Shown: piece after piece, positions 8,318 to 16,331 of the stretch
How the letters are laid out: each line of letters starts with the position of its first letter
How positions within the stretch are numbered: the first letter of the stretch is position 1
Assembly: GCF_000426245.1 (NCBI RefSeq)
Contig: NZ_AUEZ01000027.1
Coordinates: forward strand, 1 to 64,000
Reading direction: 5' to 3'
Length of the DNA stretch: 64,000 bases
Origin: Bradyrhizobium sp. Ai1a-2
GTDB lineage: Bacteria > Pseudomonadota > Alphaproteobacteria > Rhizobiales > Xanthobacteraceae
Translations under genes and position numbers: made by a program
Notes under the pieces: model-generated
Database searches by the model: none
What the model was told of the DNA's origin: nothing
Seen by the model: only the letters and a program-made list of their open reading frames with translations

Positions 8318-9436
8318 ATGACAATGGTGACGGACCTGTCCGACGCGCCGCTGCCGATCCCGCCGCGCGTTCGAAAGACAACCGGCGGCCGGCCAATGCA
8401 ATGGCTGCGCGCCAATTTGTTCTCGTCGATCTCCAATGCGCTGATCACTCTGGTTCTGGCCGTCCTTCTGGTGAAAGCCGGCGTCAGCTTCGTGCAATGG
8501 GGATTCTCGAATGCGATCTGGTGGCTTCCGGGCAACGACACCGCGGCCTGCCGCGCGCTCCGCGGGCTCGGCGCCTGCTGGGCCGTGATTCCGGAGAAGT
8601 ATCGCTTCATCCTGTTCGGCACCTACCCGTTCGATCAACAGTGGCGGCCGGCGGCGGTCACGCTGATCTTCATCGCGCTATTCGTCATATCAAGCGGCCG
8701 GACGTTTTGGCGCCCCGCGCTGGTCCTCGTCTGGATCGCCGCATTGGTCGTGATCGGCCTCTTGATGTGGGGCGGCGTGTTCGGGATGCCTTATGTCCCG
8801 CAGGACCGCTGGGGCGGACTTCCGGTCACGCTGATCCTCGCGACCTTCGGGCTGGCTTTCGGCTTCCCGCTCGGCATTGTCGTCGCACTCGGTCGCCGCT
8901 CGAAGCTGCCCGCGATCCGCTCGCTTTGCGTGCTCTATGTCGAACTGATCCGCGGCGTGCCTTTGATCAGCCTCCTGTTCATGGCCAGCGTGATGTTTCC
9001 GCTGTTCATGCCCGATGGCGTCAACATCGACAAATTGCTGCGCGCCCAGATCGCCTTCATCCTTTACGCCGGCGCCTACCTCGCCGAGGTCGTGCGCGGC
9101 GGGCTGCAGGCCGTGCCGCGCGGCCAATATGAAGCCGCCGATGCACTCGGCCTGTCCTATTGGAAGAAGCACGGCCTGGTGATCCTGCCGCAGGCGATCC
9201 GTCACGTGATCCCGCCGCTGGTCAACACCTTCATCGCCTTTTTCAAGGATACCAGCCTGGTGCTGATCATCGGCATCTTCGATCTGCTGACGACCGCGAA
9301 GACGGCGATTATCGATCCCGCCTGGCAATCATTCAGCGTCGAGGTCTATGTCTTCGTCGGCCTGATCTATTTTGCCTTCTGCTTTGCCATGTCGCGCTAC
9401 AGCAGGCGGCTCGAGGCGCAGGGCACGCCACGATGA
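8318..9436 (+). CDS. Amino-acid ABC transporter permease (AapM type)
   Basis: A 372-aa permease partner of the preceding gene. It has several membrane segments (SSISNALITLVLAVLLVKAG; WRPAAVTLIFIALFVI; PALVLVWIAALVVIGLLMWG). The transport domain includes LPVTLILATFGLAFGFPLGIVV, the EAA loop ADALGLSYWKKHGLVILPQ and GIFDLLTTAKTAIIDPAWQ. In Rhizobium the order is aapJ-aapQ-aapM-aapP. Here aapP (the ATPase) is missing after aapM and the next gene belongs to another transporter. The channel therefore needs an ATPase encoded elsewhere, or is not functional. Confidence 0.92.
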   Translation: MTMVTDLSDAPLPIPPRVRKTTGGRPMQWLRANLFSSISNALITLVLAVLLVKAGVSFVQWGFSNAIWWLPGNDTAACRALRGLGACWAVIPEKYRFILFGTYPFDQQWRPAAVTLIFIALFVISSGRTFWRPALVLVWIAALVVIGLLMWGGVFGMPYVPQDRWGGLPVTLILATFGLAFGFPLGIVVALGRRSKLPAIRSLCVLYVELIRGVPLISLLFMASVMFPLFMPDGVNIDKLLRAQIAFILYAGAYLAEVVRGGLQAVPRGQYEAADALGLSYWKKHGLVILPQAIRHVIPPLVNTFIAFFKDTSLVLIIGIFDLLTTAKTAIIDPAWQSFSVEVYVFVGLIYFAFCFAMSRYSRRLEAQGTPR

Positions 9437-9501
9437 CGGCGTAAGGCGGTCCGGCGGCACATTTCTTGCTTGTCCCCAGCAGACTTCCCAGGGGATATTC
9501 C

Positions 9502-10476
9502 ATGAAATTGACGTCCAAAGCCGCCGCGTTGCTTTTCCTGCTGGCCTGCTTTGCCGGCCTGCCCGCCCCCGCGCTGGCGCAGGACAAGGTCGCCGTCGGC
9601 GTGTTCCCGCTCTCGTCGTCGCTGCCTTATTTCGTCGCGCTGGAACGGGGGTTCTTCAAGGAACAGAACATCGAGCCCGAGATGACGAAACTCCTGGGCG
9701 GCCCAGCCAATGTCGCCGCACTGATGACCAACCAGATCGAGGTCTCCGCCGTGCTGGTGACGCTCGAGGGCCTCAACGCCGATGTCAAGAAACCGGGGGT
9801 CGCCACCTATATCAGCCTCAACAGCCAGACCAGGGTCTGGAAGATGGAGCAGTTCGTCGTCCGCAACGGCTTTGCGGCGAAAACGATCGCCGATCTCAAG
9901 GGCGCCAAATTGATGTCGGCGCCGGGCCCGGCCAACATCAACACCGCCAAAGCGATCCTGGCCAAGAACGGCCTGAAGGAAGGCGACTATACGATCGACC
10001 AGCTCGACATGGGCCAGCACGTCAACGCGATGACGGCCGGCACTTTCGACGGCGGCTATACGCTCGAGCCGAATGCATCGATGATGATCAAGGCCGGCGT
10101 CGCGCATCCGATCGAGGCCGGGGTGATCTCGAAATATATCCTCGGCAACGAGAGCGCCAACGCCTACGCCGCCGGCTGCACGATGACCGCCGACTTCATC
10201 CGGAAGCGACCGGATGTGGCAAAACGCTTCGCCGCCGCCTGGGCCAAGGCGATCGCCTTCATCAACGCCAATCCGGATGACGCGCGCAAGCACCTCGCCA
10301 AGAACACCTACACGCCGGACAATGTGGTCGATATGGTGCCGATGCTCGGCTATGTGATGGTCGGCGACATGACCAAGGAGCAGCTTGCCGATCTGCAGGC
10401 CTTCGCGGATTTCGGCAACTCGATCGGCGTCGTTCCCGAAAAGATCGACGTCACCAAGTTCCTGCACAAGTTCTGA
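9502..10476 (+). CDS. ABC transporter substrate-binding protein (NMT1/SsuA-TauA-like)
   Basis: A 324-aa periplasmic binding protein. The signal peptide covers residues 1-26 (MKLTSKAAALLFLLACFAGL, cleavage after ALA). The mature protein begins DKVAVGVFPLSSSLPYFVAL and has the NMT1-type signature ERGFFKEQNIEPEMTKLLGG. The family binds sulfonates, nitriles, thiamine precursors or similar small molecules; the ligand cannot be assigned here. The start at 9502 is preceded by AGGGGA. It is the first gene of a complete three-gene importer (binding protein, ATPase, permease) and lies 66 bases after the amino-acid permease pair. Confidence 0.9.
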   Translation: MKLTSKAAALLFLLACFAGLPAPALAQDKVAVGVFPLSSSLPYFVALERGFFKEQNIEPEMTKLLGGPANVAALMTNQIEVSAVLVTLEGLNADVKKPGVATYISLNSQTRVWKMEQFVVRNGFAAKTIADLKGAKLMSAPGPANINTAKAILAKNGLKEGDYTIDQLDMGQHVNAMTAGTFDGGYTLEPNASMMIKAGVAHPIEAGVISKYILGNESANAYAAGCTMTADFIRKRPDVAKRFAAAWAKAIAFINANPDDARKHLAKNTYTPDNVVDMVPMLGYVMVGDMTKEQLADLQAFADFGNSIGVVPEKIDVTKFLHKF

Positions 10477-10483
10477 GGCGCGC

Positions 10484-11305
10484 ATGACGAGCGCGACCGC
10501 AAGCACGGCGAGCGGGGTGGTCAACGGCTTCGACGAGTCGCGCCGGACGGCGCCGCATGTCACGATCCGCGGGCTTTCCAAGCGTTATCCCGACGCAGTG
10601 ATCTACGACGCCTTCGATTTCGATATCCCGCGCGGCAAGCTGATCTCGGTCTTCGGACCGAACGGCTGCGGCAAGAGCACACTGATCAACATGATCGCAG
10701 GGCTCGTGCCCGCTGATGCCGGCGAGGTGCTGTTCGACGGACGGCCGCTGAGCCGCGTCAAGTTCGGCTATGTATTCCAGAACTATCGCGAAGCCCTGTT
10801 TCCCTGGCTGCCGGCGTTCGACAACATCGTCTACCCGCTGAAGCTGATGGGCGTGCCGAAGGCGGAGCGCAGGCTGCGCGTGGAGCGGCTGGTGGCACAT
10901 CTCGGCGTCAAGATCGACCTTGCGCTTTATCCCTATTATCTCTCCGGCGGACAGCAGCAGCTGGTCTCGATCATGCGCGCGCTGATCGTCGAGCCCGAGA
11001 TCCTGTTCCTCGACGAGCCGTTCTCCGCGCTCGACTACGAAATGACGCTGTTCATGCGCGAGCAGTTGCAGCGCGTGTTCATGGAGACCAAGACGACGAC
11101 GGTCCTGGTGTCGCATGATCTCGAAGAGGCGGTGTATCTCTCCGACTACGTATTGCTGTTGTCGCGCCATCCGGCCCGCGTGGTCGAGTTCGTGCCCTAT
11201 GACGCGCCGCGGCCGCGCACCGACAAGACCATGACGGAGCCTTCCTTCATCGCCACCAAGGCGCATTGCCTGAAACTGTTTCAGCGCGAGGTGCGCCGCG
11301 GATGA
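10484..11305 (+). CDS. ABC transporter ATP-binding protein (SsuB/TauB-like)
   Basis: A 273-aa cytoplasmic ATPase. Walker A is GPNGCGKST at about residue 63. The Q-loop is in YVFQNYREALFPWLPAFDN, the signature is LSGGQQQLVSIMRAL, Walker B is EILFLDEPFSALD and the H-loop is in VLVSHDLEEAVYLSD. This matches the nitrate/sulfonate/taurine importer ATPases. The start at 10484 (MTSATASTASG) lies 7 bases after the binding-protein stop, with GAGG upstream. Its last 4 bases overlap the permease start (ATGA). It serves the SsuC-like permease and is not an AapP-type ATPase. Confidence 0.93.
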   Translation: MTSATASTASGVVNGFDESRRTAPHVTIRGLSKRYPDAVIYDAFDFDIPRGKLISVFGPNGCGKSTLINMIAGLVPADAGEVLFDGRPLSRVKFGYVFQNYREALFPWLPAFDNIVYPLKLMGVPKAERRLRVERLVAHLGVKIDLALYPYYLSGGQQQLVSIMRALIVEPEILFLDEPFSALDYEMTLFMREQLQRVFMETKTTTVLVSHDLEEAVYLSDYVLLLSRHPARVVEFVPYDAPRPRTDKTMTEPSFIATKAHCLKLFQREVRRG

Positions 11306-12069
11306 CGGGACCCAAGCAAATCGCGCGGGCGTTGCTGCCACTGGTCGGCGTCGCGATGTTGCTCGCCGTCTGGACGCTGGTGAATGGGCTGAATCTGGTC
11401 GATCCCGTGCTGCTGCCCTCGCCTGCCGCGACGTTCAGGACGCTGTGGGAAGGCATGACCAGCGGCAAGCTCGGCGTCGACTTCGTCAAGACCGTGGTGC
11501 GGACGATCTCCTCCACCGCGATTGCGGCCGTCATCGCCATTCCGCTCGGCATCCTGCTCGGCTCCTCGGAAAAGCTCTATCGCTCGGTCGAGTTCCTGAT
11601 CGACTTCTTCCGTTCGACGCCGGCTTCCGCGATGTTTCCACTGTTCCTGGTGCTGTTCGGCGTCGGCGACCGCACCAAGATTTCGGTGGCCGCGTTCGGC
11701 GCCGGCCTCGTGATCCTCTTCAACGTCGCCTATGGCGTCATGAATGCGCGCAAGACGCGGCTACTTGCCGCCAAAGTGATGGGCGCATCGCGGACGCGCG
11801 TGCTGTTCGACGTCATGCTGCTGGAATCGCTGCCGCAGACCTTCGTGGGCCTGCGCAACGGCGTATCTCTCGCACTCGTCATCATCGTGGTCGCGGAAAT
11901 GTTCATCGGCTCGACTGACGGGCTCGGCCAGCGCGTCTTCGAGGCGCAGCAACTGTTCGACATGCCCGGCATGTATGCGGCGATCTTTGCCGCCGGCGCG
12001 CTCGGCTATGCGCTCAATCTCCTGTTCCTGCTGATCGAGCGCCGCTTCGTGCACTGGGCCGGCCGCTAG
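11302..12069 (+). CDS. ABC transporter permease (SsuC/TauC-like)
   Basis: A 255-aa inner-membrane permease of the BPD_transp_1 type. It starts MTGPKQIARALLPLVGVAML with a first membrane segment. The FVKTVVRTISSTAIAAVIAI region and the EAA-type loop (AAKVMGASRTRVLFDVMLLE) follow, then a final hydrophobic segment (MYAAIFAAGALGYALNLLFL). It overlaps the ATPase gene by 4 bases, implying translational coupling and a single transcript from 9502. Together the three genes make a standard importer whose substrate is unknown. Confidence 0.92.
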   Translation: MTGPKQIARALLPLVGVAMLLAVWTLVNGLNLVDPVLLPSPAATFRTLWEGMTSGKLGVDFVKTVVRTISSTAIAAVIAIPLGILLGSSEKLYRSVEFLIDFFRSTPASAMFPLFLVLFGVGDRTKISVAAFGAGLVILFNVAYGVMNARKTRLLAAKVMGASRTRVLFDVMLLESLPQTFVGLRNGVSLALVIIVVAEMFIGSTDGLGQRVFEAQQLFDMPGMYAAIFAAGALGYALNLLFLLIERRFVHWAGR

Positions 12070-12198
12070 CGCCAGGCCTCTCCCGGCCTCACGACAAGGT
12101 CGTGCGAACCCGAAATATCCGTATCGGCCGATTGGCATATCTTCCGCATCGCCGGACACATGCTCTGATCGAAACCTCCGTTCCCCAGGGAGAACCTC

Positions 12199-13926
12199 AT
12201 GGCTCGTACCGTTGCCGACCAGATGGTCGAAACCTTCGCCGCAGCCGGCGTGAAGCGCATCTACGGCATCGTCGGCGACAGCTTGAACGGTTTCACCGAC
12301 GCGCTGCGCCGCCACGGCGGCGTCGAGTGGCTGCATGTGCGGCACGAGGAAGTTGCGGCGTTCGCCGCCGGCGCCGAGGCGCACATCACGGGCGAGCTCG
12401 CGGTCTGCGCCGGAAGCTGCGGCCCCGGCAATCTGCATCTGATCAACGGCCTGTTCGACTGCCATCGTTCGCGCGTGCCGGTGGTGGCCATCGCAGCGCA
12501 TATCCCCTCACCCGAGATCGGCTCAGGCTTTTTCCAGGAGACGCATCCGGAGCATCTGTTCCTCGAATGCTCGAGCTATTGCGAATTGGTGTCGGGCGCC
12601 GAGCAGATGCCGCGCGCGCTCGAGATCGCCGTGCGGCGCGCGATCGCCGAGCGCTGCGTCAGCGTCATCGTTATCCCCGGCGACATCGCGCTCAAGCCGG
12701 CCACCACCACGTCCGCCTCGCCATCGACGGGGCTGGTGCTGTCGCAGCCGGCGGTGGTTCCGTCCGATGCCGCGCTCGCACAACTCGCCGACCTCCTGAA
12801 CCAGTCGGAACGCGTCACACTGCTGTGCGGCAGCGGCTGCGCCGGCGCACATGACGAATTGATGCAGCTTGCGGAAGCCCTGAAGTCGCCGATCGTCCAC
12901 GCCATGCGCGGCAAGGAATATGTCGAGTGGGACAATCCCTACGATGTCGGCATGACCGGCCTGATCGGCTTTTCCTCCGGCTATCACGCCATGGAGAACT
13001 GCGACACGTTGCTGATGCTCGGCACGGACTTCCCCTATCGGCAGTTCTATCCAAAGGACGCGCGAATCGCGCAGGTCGATGTCAGGCCCGAGGCGATCGG
13101 CCGGCGCGTGGCCGTCGAGCTAGGCGTCATCGGACAGGTCGGCCCGACATTGCGCGCGCTGCTGCCGCGACTGACGGCCAAGGACGATCGGCGGTTTCTC
13201 GACGGCGCGCGCAAGCACTATGCCGAAGCGCGCCGCGGGCTCGACGAGCTCGCCTCCGGCCGCAAGGGCGGCACGCTGCATCCGCAGCAGATCGCGCGTG
13301 TCGCAAGCCAGCTCGCGAGCGAGGACGCGATCTTCACCTGCGACGTGGGCCTGCCGACGGTCTGGGCGGCGCGCTATCTGGCCATGAACGGGAAGCGTCG
13401 CCTGATCGGCTCGTTCTGGCACGGATCGATGGCCAATGCGATGGCGCAGGCGATCGGCGCCCAGGCCGCCGCGCCGGGACGCCAGGTCATCTCGCTCTCC
13501 GGCGATGGCGGTTTCACGATGCTGATGGGCGATCTGTTGAGCCTCTCGCAGCTCAAGCTGCCGGTGAAAGTGATCGTGTTCAACAATGGCGCGCTCGGCT
13601 TCATCGAGCTCGAGCAGAAGTCTTCCGGCTTCCTCGACACCGGCACGGAGTTGAAGAACCCGAACTTCGCCGCGATGGCGGAAGCCACCGGCATCAAGGG
13701 CGTCCGCATCGAGGATCCCGCTGAAGTCGAGGGCAAGCTTGCAGAAGCCTTCGCACATCCCGGGCCGGTCGTAATCGACGCCGTCGTCAACCGCCTGGAA
13801 CTCGCGATGCCGCCCAAGGTGACCACCGAAATGGCCAAGGGCTTTACGCTGTATATGGTGCAGGCCGTGCTGAACGGCCGCGCCGACGAAGTCGTCACAC
13901 TGGCGCGGACCAATTTGTTGCGGTGA
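12199..13926 (+). CDS. poxB: Pyruvate dehydrogenase (quinone)-like ThDP enzyme
   Basis: A 575-aa thiamine-diphosphate enzyme of the PoxB family, which oxidises pyruvate to acetate and CO2 and passes electrons via FAD to membrane quinone. The N-terminal domain begins ARTVADQMVETFAAAGVKRI with VRHEEVAAFAAGAEA (catalytic Glu). A FAD-binding middle domain follows. The C-terminal ThDP/Mg motif is LSGDGGFTMLMGDL ending near VIVFNNGALG. Length equals that of E. coli PoxB. Acetolactate synthase is less likely because GIVGDSLNGFTDAL and the whole-length pattern fit PoxB better. A good ribosome site (AGGGAGAACCTC) precedes it. The 129-base upstream gap holds its promoter; no operator was recognised. 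Confidence 0.88.
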   Translation: MARTVADQMVETFAAAGVKRIYGIVGDSLNGFTDALRRHGGVEWLHVRHEEVAAFAAGAEAHITGELAVCAGSCGPGNLHLINGLFDCHRSRVPVVAIAAHIPSPEIGSGFFQETHPEHLFLECSSYCELVSGAEQMPRALEIAVRRAIAERCVSVIVIPGDIALKPATTTSASPSTGLVLSQPAVVPSDAALAQLADLLNQSERVTLLCGSGCAGAHDELMQLAEALKSPIVHAMRGKEYVEWDNPYDVGMTGLIGFSSGYHAMENCDTLLMLGTDFPYRQFYPKDARIAQVDVRPEAIGRRVAVELGVIGQVGPTLRALLPRLTAKDDRRFLDGARKHYAEARRGLDELASGRKGGTLHPQQIARVASQLASEDAIFTCDVGLPTVWAARYLAMNGKRRLIGSFWHGSMANAMAQAIGAQAAAPGRQVISLSGDGGFTMLMGDLLSLSQLKLPVKVIVFNNGALGFIELEQKSSGFLDTGTELKNPNFAAMAEATGIKGVRIEDPAEVEGKLAEAFAHPGPVVIDAVVNRLELAMPPKVTTEMAKGFTLYMVQAVLNGRADEVVTLARTNLLR

Positions 13927-13961
13927 CAGAGATTACGTCGACCTGCGTCCGCGATGCACGA

Positions 13962-14132
13962 CTCCCTCTCCCGCTTGCGGGAAGGGCTGGGGTGAGGGTG
14001 TCTCCACATCGGGACTCCCCGAGTGGAGAGAACCCTCACCCCGCGCTTCGCCATAGCCGAAGCTCCGCTTCGGCGTTCTTTAAGCACGGCCGCCAACGGC
14101 GGCCTACGCCTCTCCCGCTTGCGGGAGAGGTG
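13962..14132. repeat. Palindromic intergenic repeat, family A
   Basis: The unit is bounded by CCTCTCCCGCTTGCGGG-type arms at both ends and contains GGGTGAGGGTGTCTCC and its counterpart GGAGAGAACCCTCACCC. Related copies occur at 21605-21790 and 33008-33185, with fragments at 309-335 and 39077-39103. It fills the convergent gap between poxB and threonine ammonia-lyase and could form a long hairpin acting on both transcript ends. Confidence 0.8.
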
Positions 14133-14153
14133 ACCGGACCCCATCGATCACTG

Positions 14154-15365
14154 TTACGTGCAGCGCGCGGAGAAGCCTGAGGCCGCGAGCTTCGCCAGCA
14201 CATCGTCGAGATGTGCGCGGTCGCGGGTTTCGATCACGAGCTCGAGCAGTGTCGCCTTGGCCGGCAGCGCCGAGAAGGTCCGCTGGTGCGAGACTTCGAT
14301 GATGTTGGCGCCGACTTCGGCGAGCAGCGCCGAGACCGCGGCGAGCTGGCCGGGTCGGTCGACGATGTCGAGCGCGAGCTGCGTCAGCCGTCCCTCGCGG
14401 GCGAGCTCGCGCGTCAGGACCGAGGCGATGAGCCGCGTGTCGATATTGCCGCCGGTCAGGACCAGGCCGACCTTCTTGCCCGCGAAACGCTCTGGCGCGG
14501 CCAGAACCGCGGCGAGCCCCACTGCACCGGCTCCCTCGACGACCGTCTTCTCGATCGAGATCAGCATCGCCACCGCACGCTCGATCTGGTCTTCCGTGAC
14601 CAGCAGGATGTCGTCGACCAGTTCGCGCACGATCCTGGTCGTGATCTGGCCGGGCGACTTGACAGCAATGCCCTCGGCAAGGGTATCGCCACGCATCGGC
14701 AGGTGCTCGTTCCTGACCGCGTTGTACATAGACGGGTAGAGCTGGGCCTGGACGCCGATGATCTTCAGGCCGGGCGTGAGCGATTTGGCGGCGATCGCGA
14801 TGCCAGAGATCAGCCCGCCGCCGCCGACCGGCACGACGAGCACGTCGAGGTCCGGTACGGACGCAAGCATCTCCAGCCCGATGGTCCCCTGGCCCGCCAT
14901 GATCAGCGGATCATCGTAAGGATGGACGAAGGTCATGCCGCGCGCCTCGCATTGCTTGCGGGCGAACTGCGCGGCATCTTCGAGCGTCGCTCCGGAGATG
15001 ATGACTTCGGCACCGTGACGCCGCGTGTTTTCGATCTTCACCATCGGCGTCCCGATCGGCATCACGATCGTGGTGGGAACGCCGAGCCGCAAGGCGTGGT
15101 AGGCGACGCCCTGCGCATGATTGCCGGCCGACATCGCAATCACGCCGCGCTGTCGCTCCTCGGGCGACAACGCCTGCAGGCGGTTCAACGCCCCGCGCTC
15201 CTTGAAGGAGGAGGTGAACTGCAAATTCTCGAATTTCAGCCAGACGTCGCAGCCGCAGATCTCGCTCAGCGTCCGGCTCTGGTTGCAGGCGGTGACGATG
15301 ACCGAATCGCGGATGGTCGCCGCGGCGGCCCTGATATCGGCCAAGGTGATCGGAAGTTTTTTCAA
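14154..15365 (-). CDS. Threonine ammonia-lyase with ACT-like domain, TTG start
   Basis: A 403-aa PLP enzyme that deaminates threonine to 2-oxobutyrate and ammonia (serine to pyruvate). The PLP lysine is in TSSFKERGALNRL (about residue 56), and the phosphate-binding glycine loop is in VVPVGGGGLISG. The last 75 or so residues (LTQLALDIVDRPGQLAAVSA onward) form an ACT-like regulatory domain. This size and single ACT domain fit the short form. The start is a TTG at 15365 (MKKLPITLADIRAAAATI): GAGGTCAAC precedes it and no in-frame ATG lies upstream. The TTG overlaps the stop of a short frame at 15362-15418 (TTGA), suggesting coupled translation. Biosynthetic or catabolic use cannot be told; no ilv genes are near. 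Confidence 0.9.
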   Translation of the reverse strand: MKKLPITLADIRAAAATIRDSVIVTACNQSRTLSEICGCDVWLKFENLQFTSSFKERGALNRLQALSPEERQRGVIAMSAGNHAQGVAYHALRLGVPTTIVMPIGTPMVKIENTRRHGAEVIISGATLEDAAQFARKQCEARGMTFVHPYDDPLIMAGQGTIGLEMLASVPDLDVLVVPVGGGGLISGIAIAAKSLTPGLKIIGVQAQLYPSMYNAVRNEHLPMRGDTLAEGIAVKSPGQITTRIVRELVDDILLVTEDQIERAVAMLISIEKTVVEGAGAVGLAAVLAAPERFAGKKVGLVLTGGNIDTRLIASVLTRELAREGRLTQLALDIVDRPGQLAAVSALLAEVGANIIEVSHQRTFSALPAKATLLELVIETRDRAHLDDVLAKLAASGFSARCT

Positions 15366-15418
15366 GTTGACCTCGGCTTGTCCTGTAGCTCCTCTTGGCG
15401 CGCCCGTGCCATGTTCAT
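15362..15418 (-). CDS. Short upstream frame (18 aa) coupled to threonine ammonia-lyase
   Basis: MNMARARQEELQDKPRST starts at ATG 15418, with AAGGAGAGAAGCC directly before it, the best ribosome site in this region. Its TGA shares bases with the TTG start of the lyase (4-base TTGA overlap). The peptide has no run of Thr, Ile, Val or Leu codons, so classical attenuation is unlikely. Translational coupling that loads ribosomes onto a weak TTG start is the simplest role. It may encode no stable protein. A local sequencing frameshift joining it to the lyase cannot be excluded. Confidence 0.5.
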   Translation of the reverse strand: MNMARARQEELQDKPRST

Positions 15419-15447
15419 GGCTTCTCTCCTTCTGGATACGATCTGGA

Positions 15448-15960
15448 ATGCCAACCTATATCGCCCTGCTGCGCGCCGTGAATGTCGGCGGAACCGGCAA
15501 GCTGCCAATGACCGAACTGAAGGCGATGTGCGTCGCCGAAGGATTTGCGAGCGTACAAACCTATATCGCCAGCGGCAATGTGGTGTTCGACAGCAAATGG
15601 CCGGCCGCGAAGGTGAAGGTGGCGCTGGAGAAGCGGTTGCAGGCCTATGCGGGCCGGCCGGTCGGCGTCGTGATCAGGACTGCGGAGGAGCTGGCCGCGG
15701 TGCTGAAGGCCAACCCGTTTCCCAAGGCGCCGCTGAACTGGACCGTCGCGATCTTCCTCGACGACGCGCCGCCGGCCGATGCGCTTGCGGCGGTCAAGGG
15801 GCAGCAGGACGAAGAGGTGCGCCTCGGCAAGCGCGAGATCTATGTCGCTTATGGCGCAGGCATGGGGCGCTCGAAGCTGAGGATACCGGCGGCGGCCAAT
15901 GGCACCGCGCGGAACATCAACACGATCGCGAAGCTCGTGGAACTCGCGTCGCGCGGTTAG
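15448..15960 (+). CDS. DUF1697 family protein
   Basis: A 170-aa protein beginning MPTYIALLRAVNVGGTGKLP, the hallmark N-terminus of DUF1697, followed by YIASGNVVFDS and ending with the family pattern around RNINTIAKLVELA. The biochemical role of the family is unknown. It probably forms a small alpha/beta fold in the cytoplasm. It is divergent from the threonine ammonia-lyase gene, with only 29 bases to that gene's short upstream frame, so their promoters must overlap. The longest frame starts far upstream inside the lyase gene; ATG 15448 matches the family start. Confidence 0.85.
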   Translation: MPTYIALLRAVNVGGTGKLPMTELKAMCVAEGFASVQTYIASGNVVFDSKWPAAKVKVALEKRLQAYAGRPVGVVIRTAEELAAVLKANPFPKAPLNWTVAIFLDDAPPADALAAVKGQQDEEVRLGKREIYVAYGAGMGRSKLRIPAAANGTARNINTIAKLVELASRG

Positions 15961-15977
15961 ATCGTTTCCCGTCCGGC

Positions 15978-16136
15978 TCAGGCGTCCTGCAGCGCGGCCG
16001 GCGCATCCTCGCGCTGCCTGACCGGCTCGGCCCGCTCGACCACATCGCAATTCTCGCAAAGCAGAACGGTACGAAAATGCTTGTCCAGCGCGACGGTCCG
16101 TTGCCGGCCGCATTGGCAGCGCATCTGCTTGTCCAT
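15978..16136 (-). CDS. Small cysteine-motif protein, 52 aa
   Basis: The reverse strand encodes MDKQMRCQCGRQRTVALDKH, then FRTVLLCENC, and ends with a charged tail (ERAEPVRQREDAPAALQDA). Cysteines are spaced CxC at residues 7-9 and CxxC at 27-30, about 17 residues apart, as in small zinc-ribbon folds. Zinc binding is inferred. AGGG lies upstream of the ATG. It is convergent with the DUF1697 gene (stop codons 17 bases apart). No function is known to me; such small zinc-ribbon-like proteins are often conserved in Bradyrhizobium. Confidence 0.6.
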   Translation of the reverse strand: MDKQMRCQCGRQRTVALDKHFRTVLLCENCDVVERAEPVRQREDAPAALQDA

Positions 16137-16331
16137 GGGGATGACCCTGGTTGTATTTGATTCGCGGAAAGGTCGGTGCGCCTAGCTAGCCGGTAAGGGT
16201 TAACCTAGTGTGACGATGATGGCGCGAATCCGGCGCTGCTTCGGCACGCCGTTTCTCCCGCGGCGCCGATTTCGAGCGTTTCGAGGCTGACCAGCCAGCG
16301 CAACAATTCCGCGCCACCGGGACCGGAAACG

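Noticed and set aside
10484..11305. ATPase as the missing partner of the AapQ/AapM permeases
   Set aside because: Its motifs and the adjacent SsuC-like permease fit a separate sulfonate/nitrate-type importer; AapP-type ATPases differ.
12199..13926. Acetolactate synthase instead of PoxB
   Set aside because: The overall pattern and length fit PoxB and there is no ilvH-type small subunit nearby.
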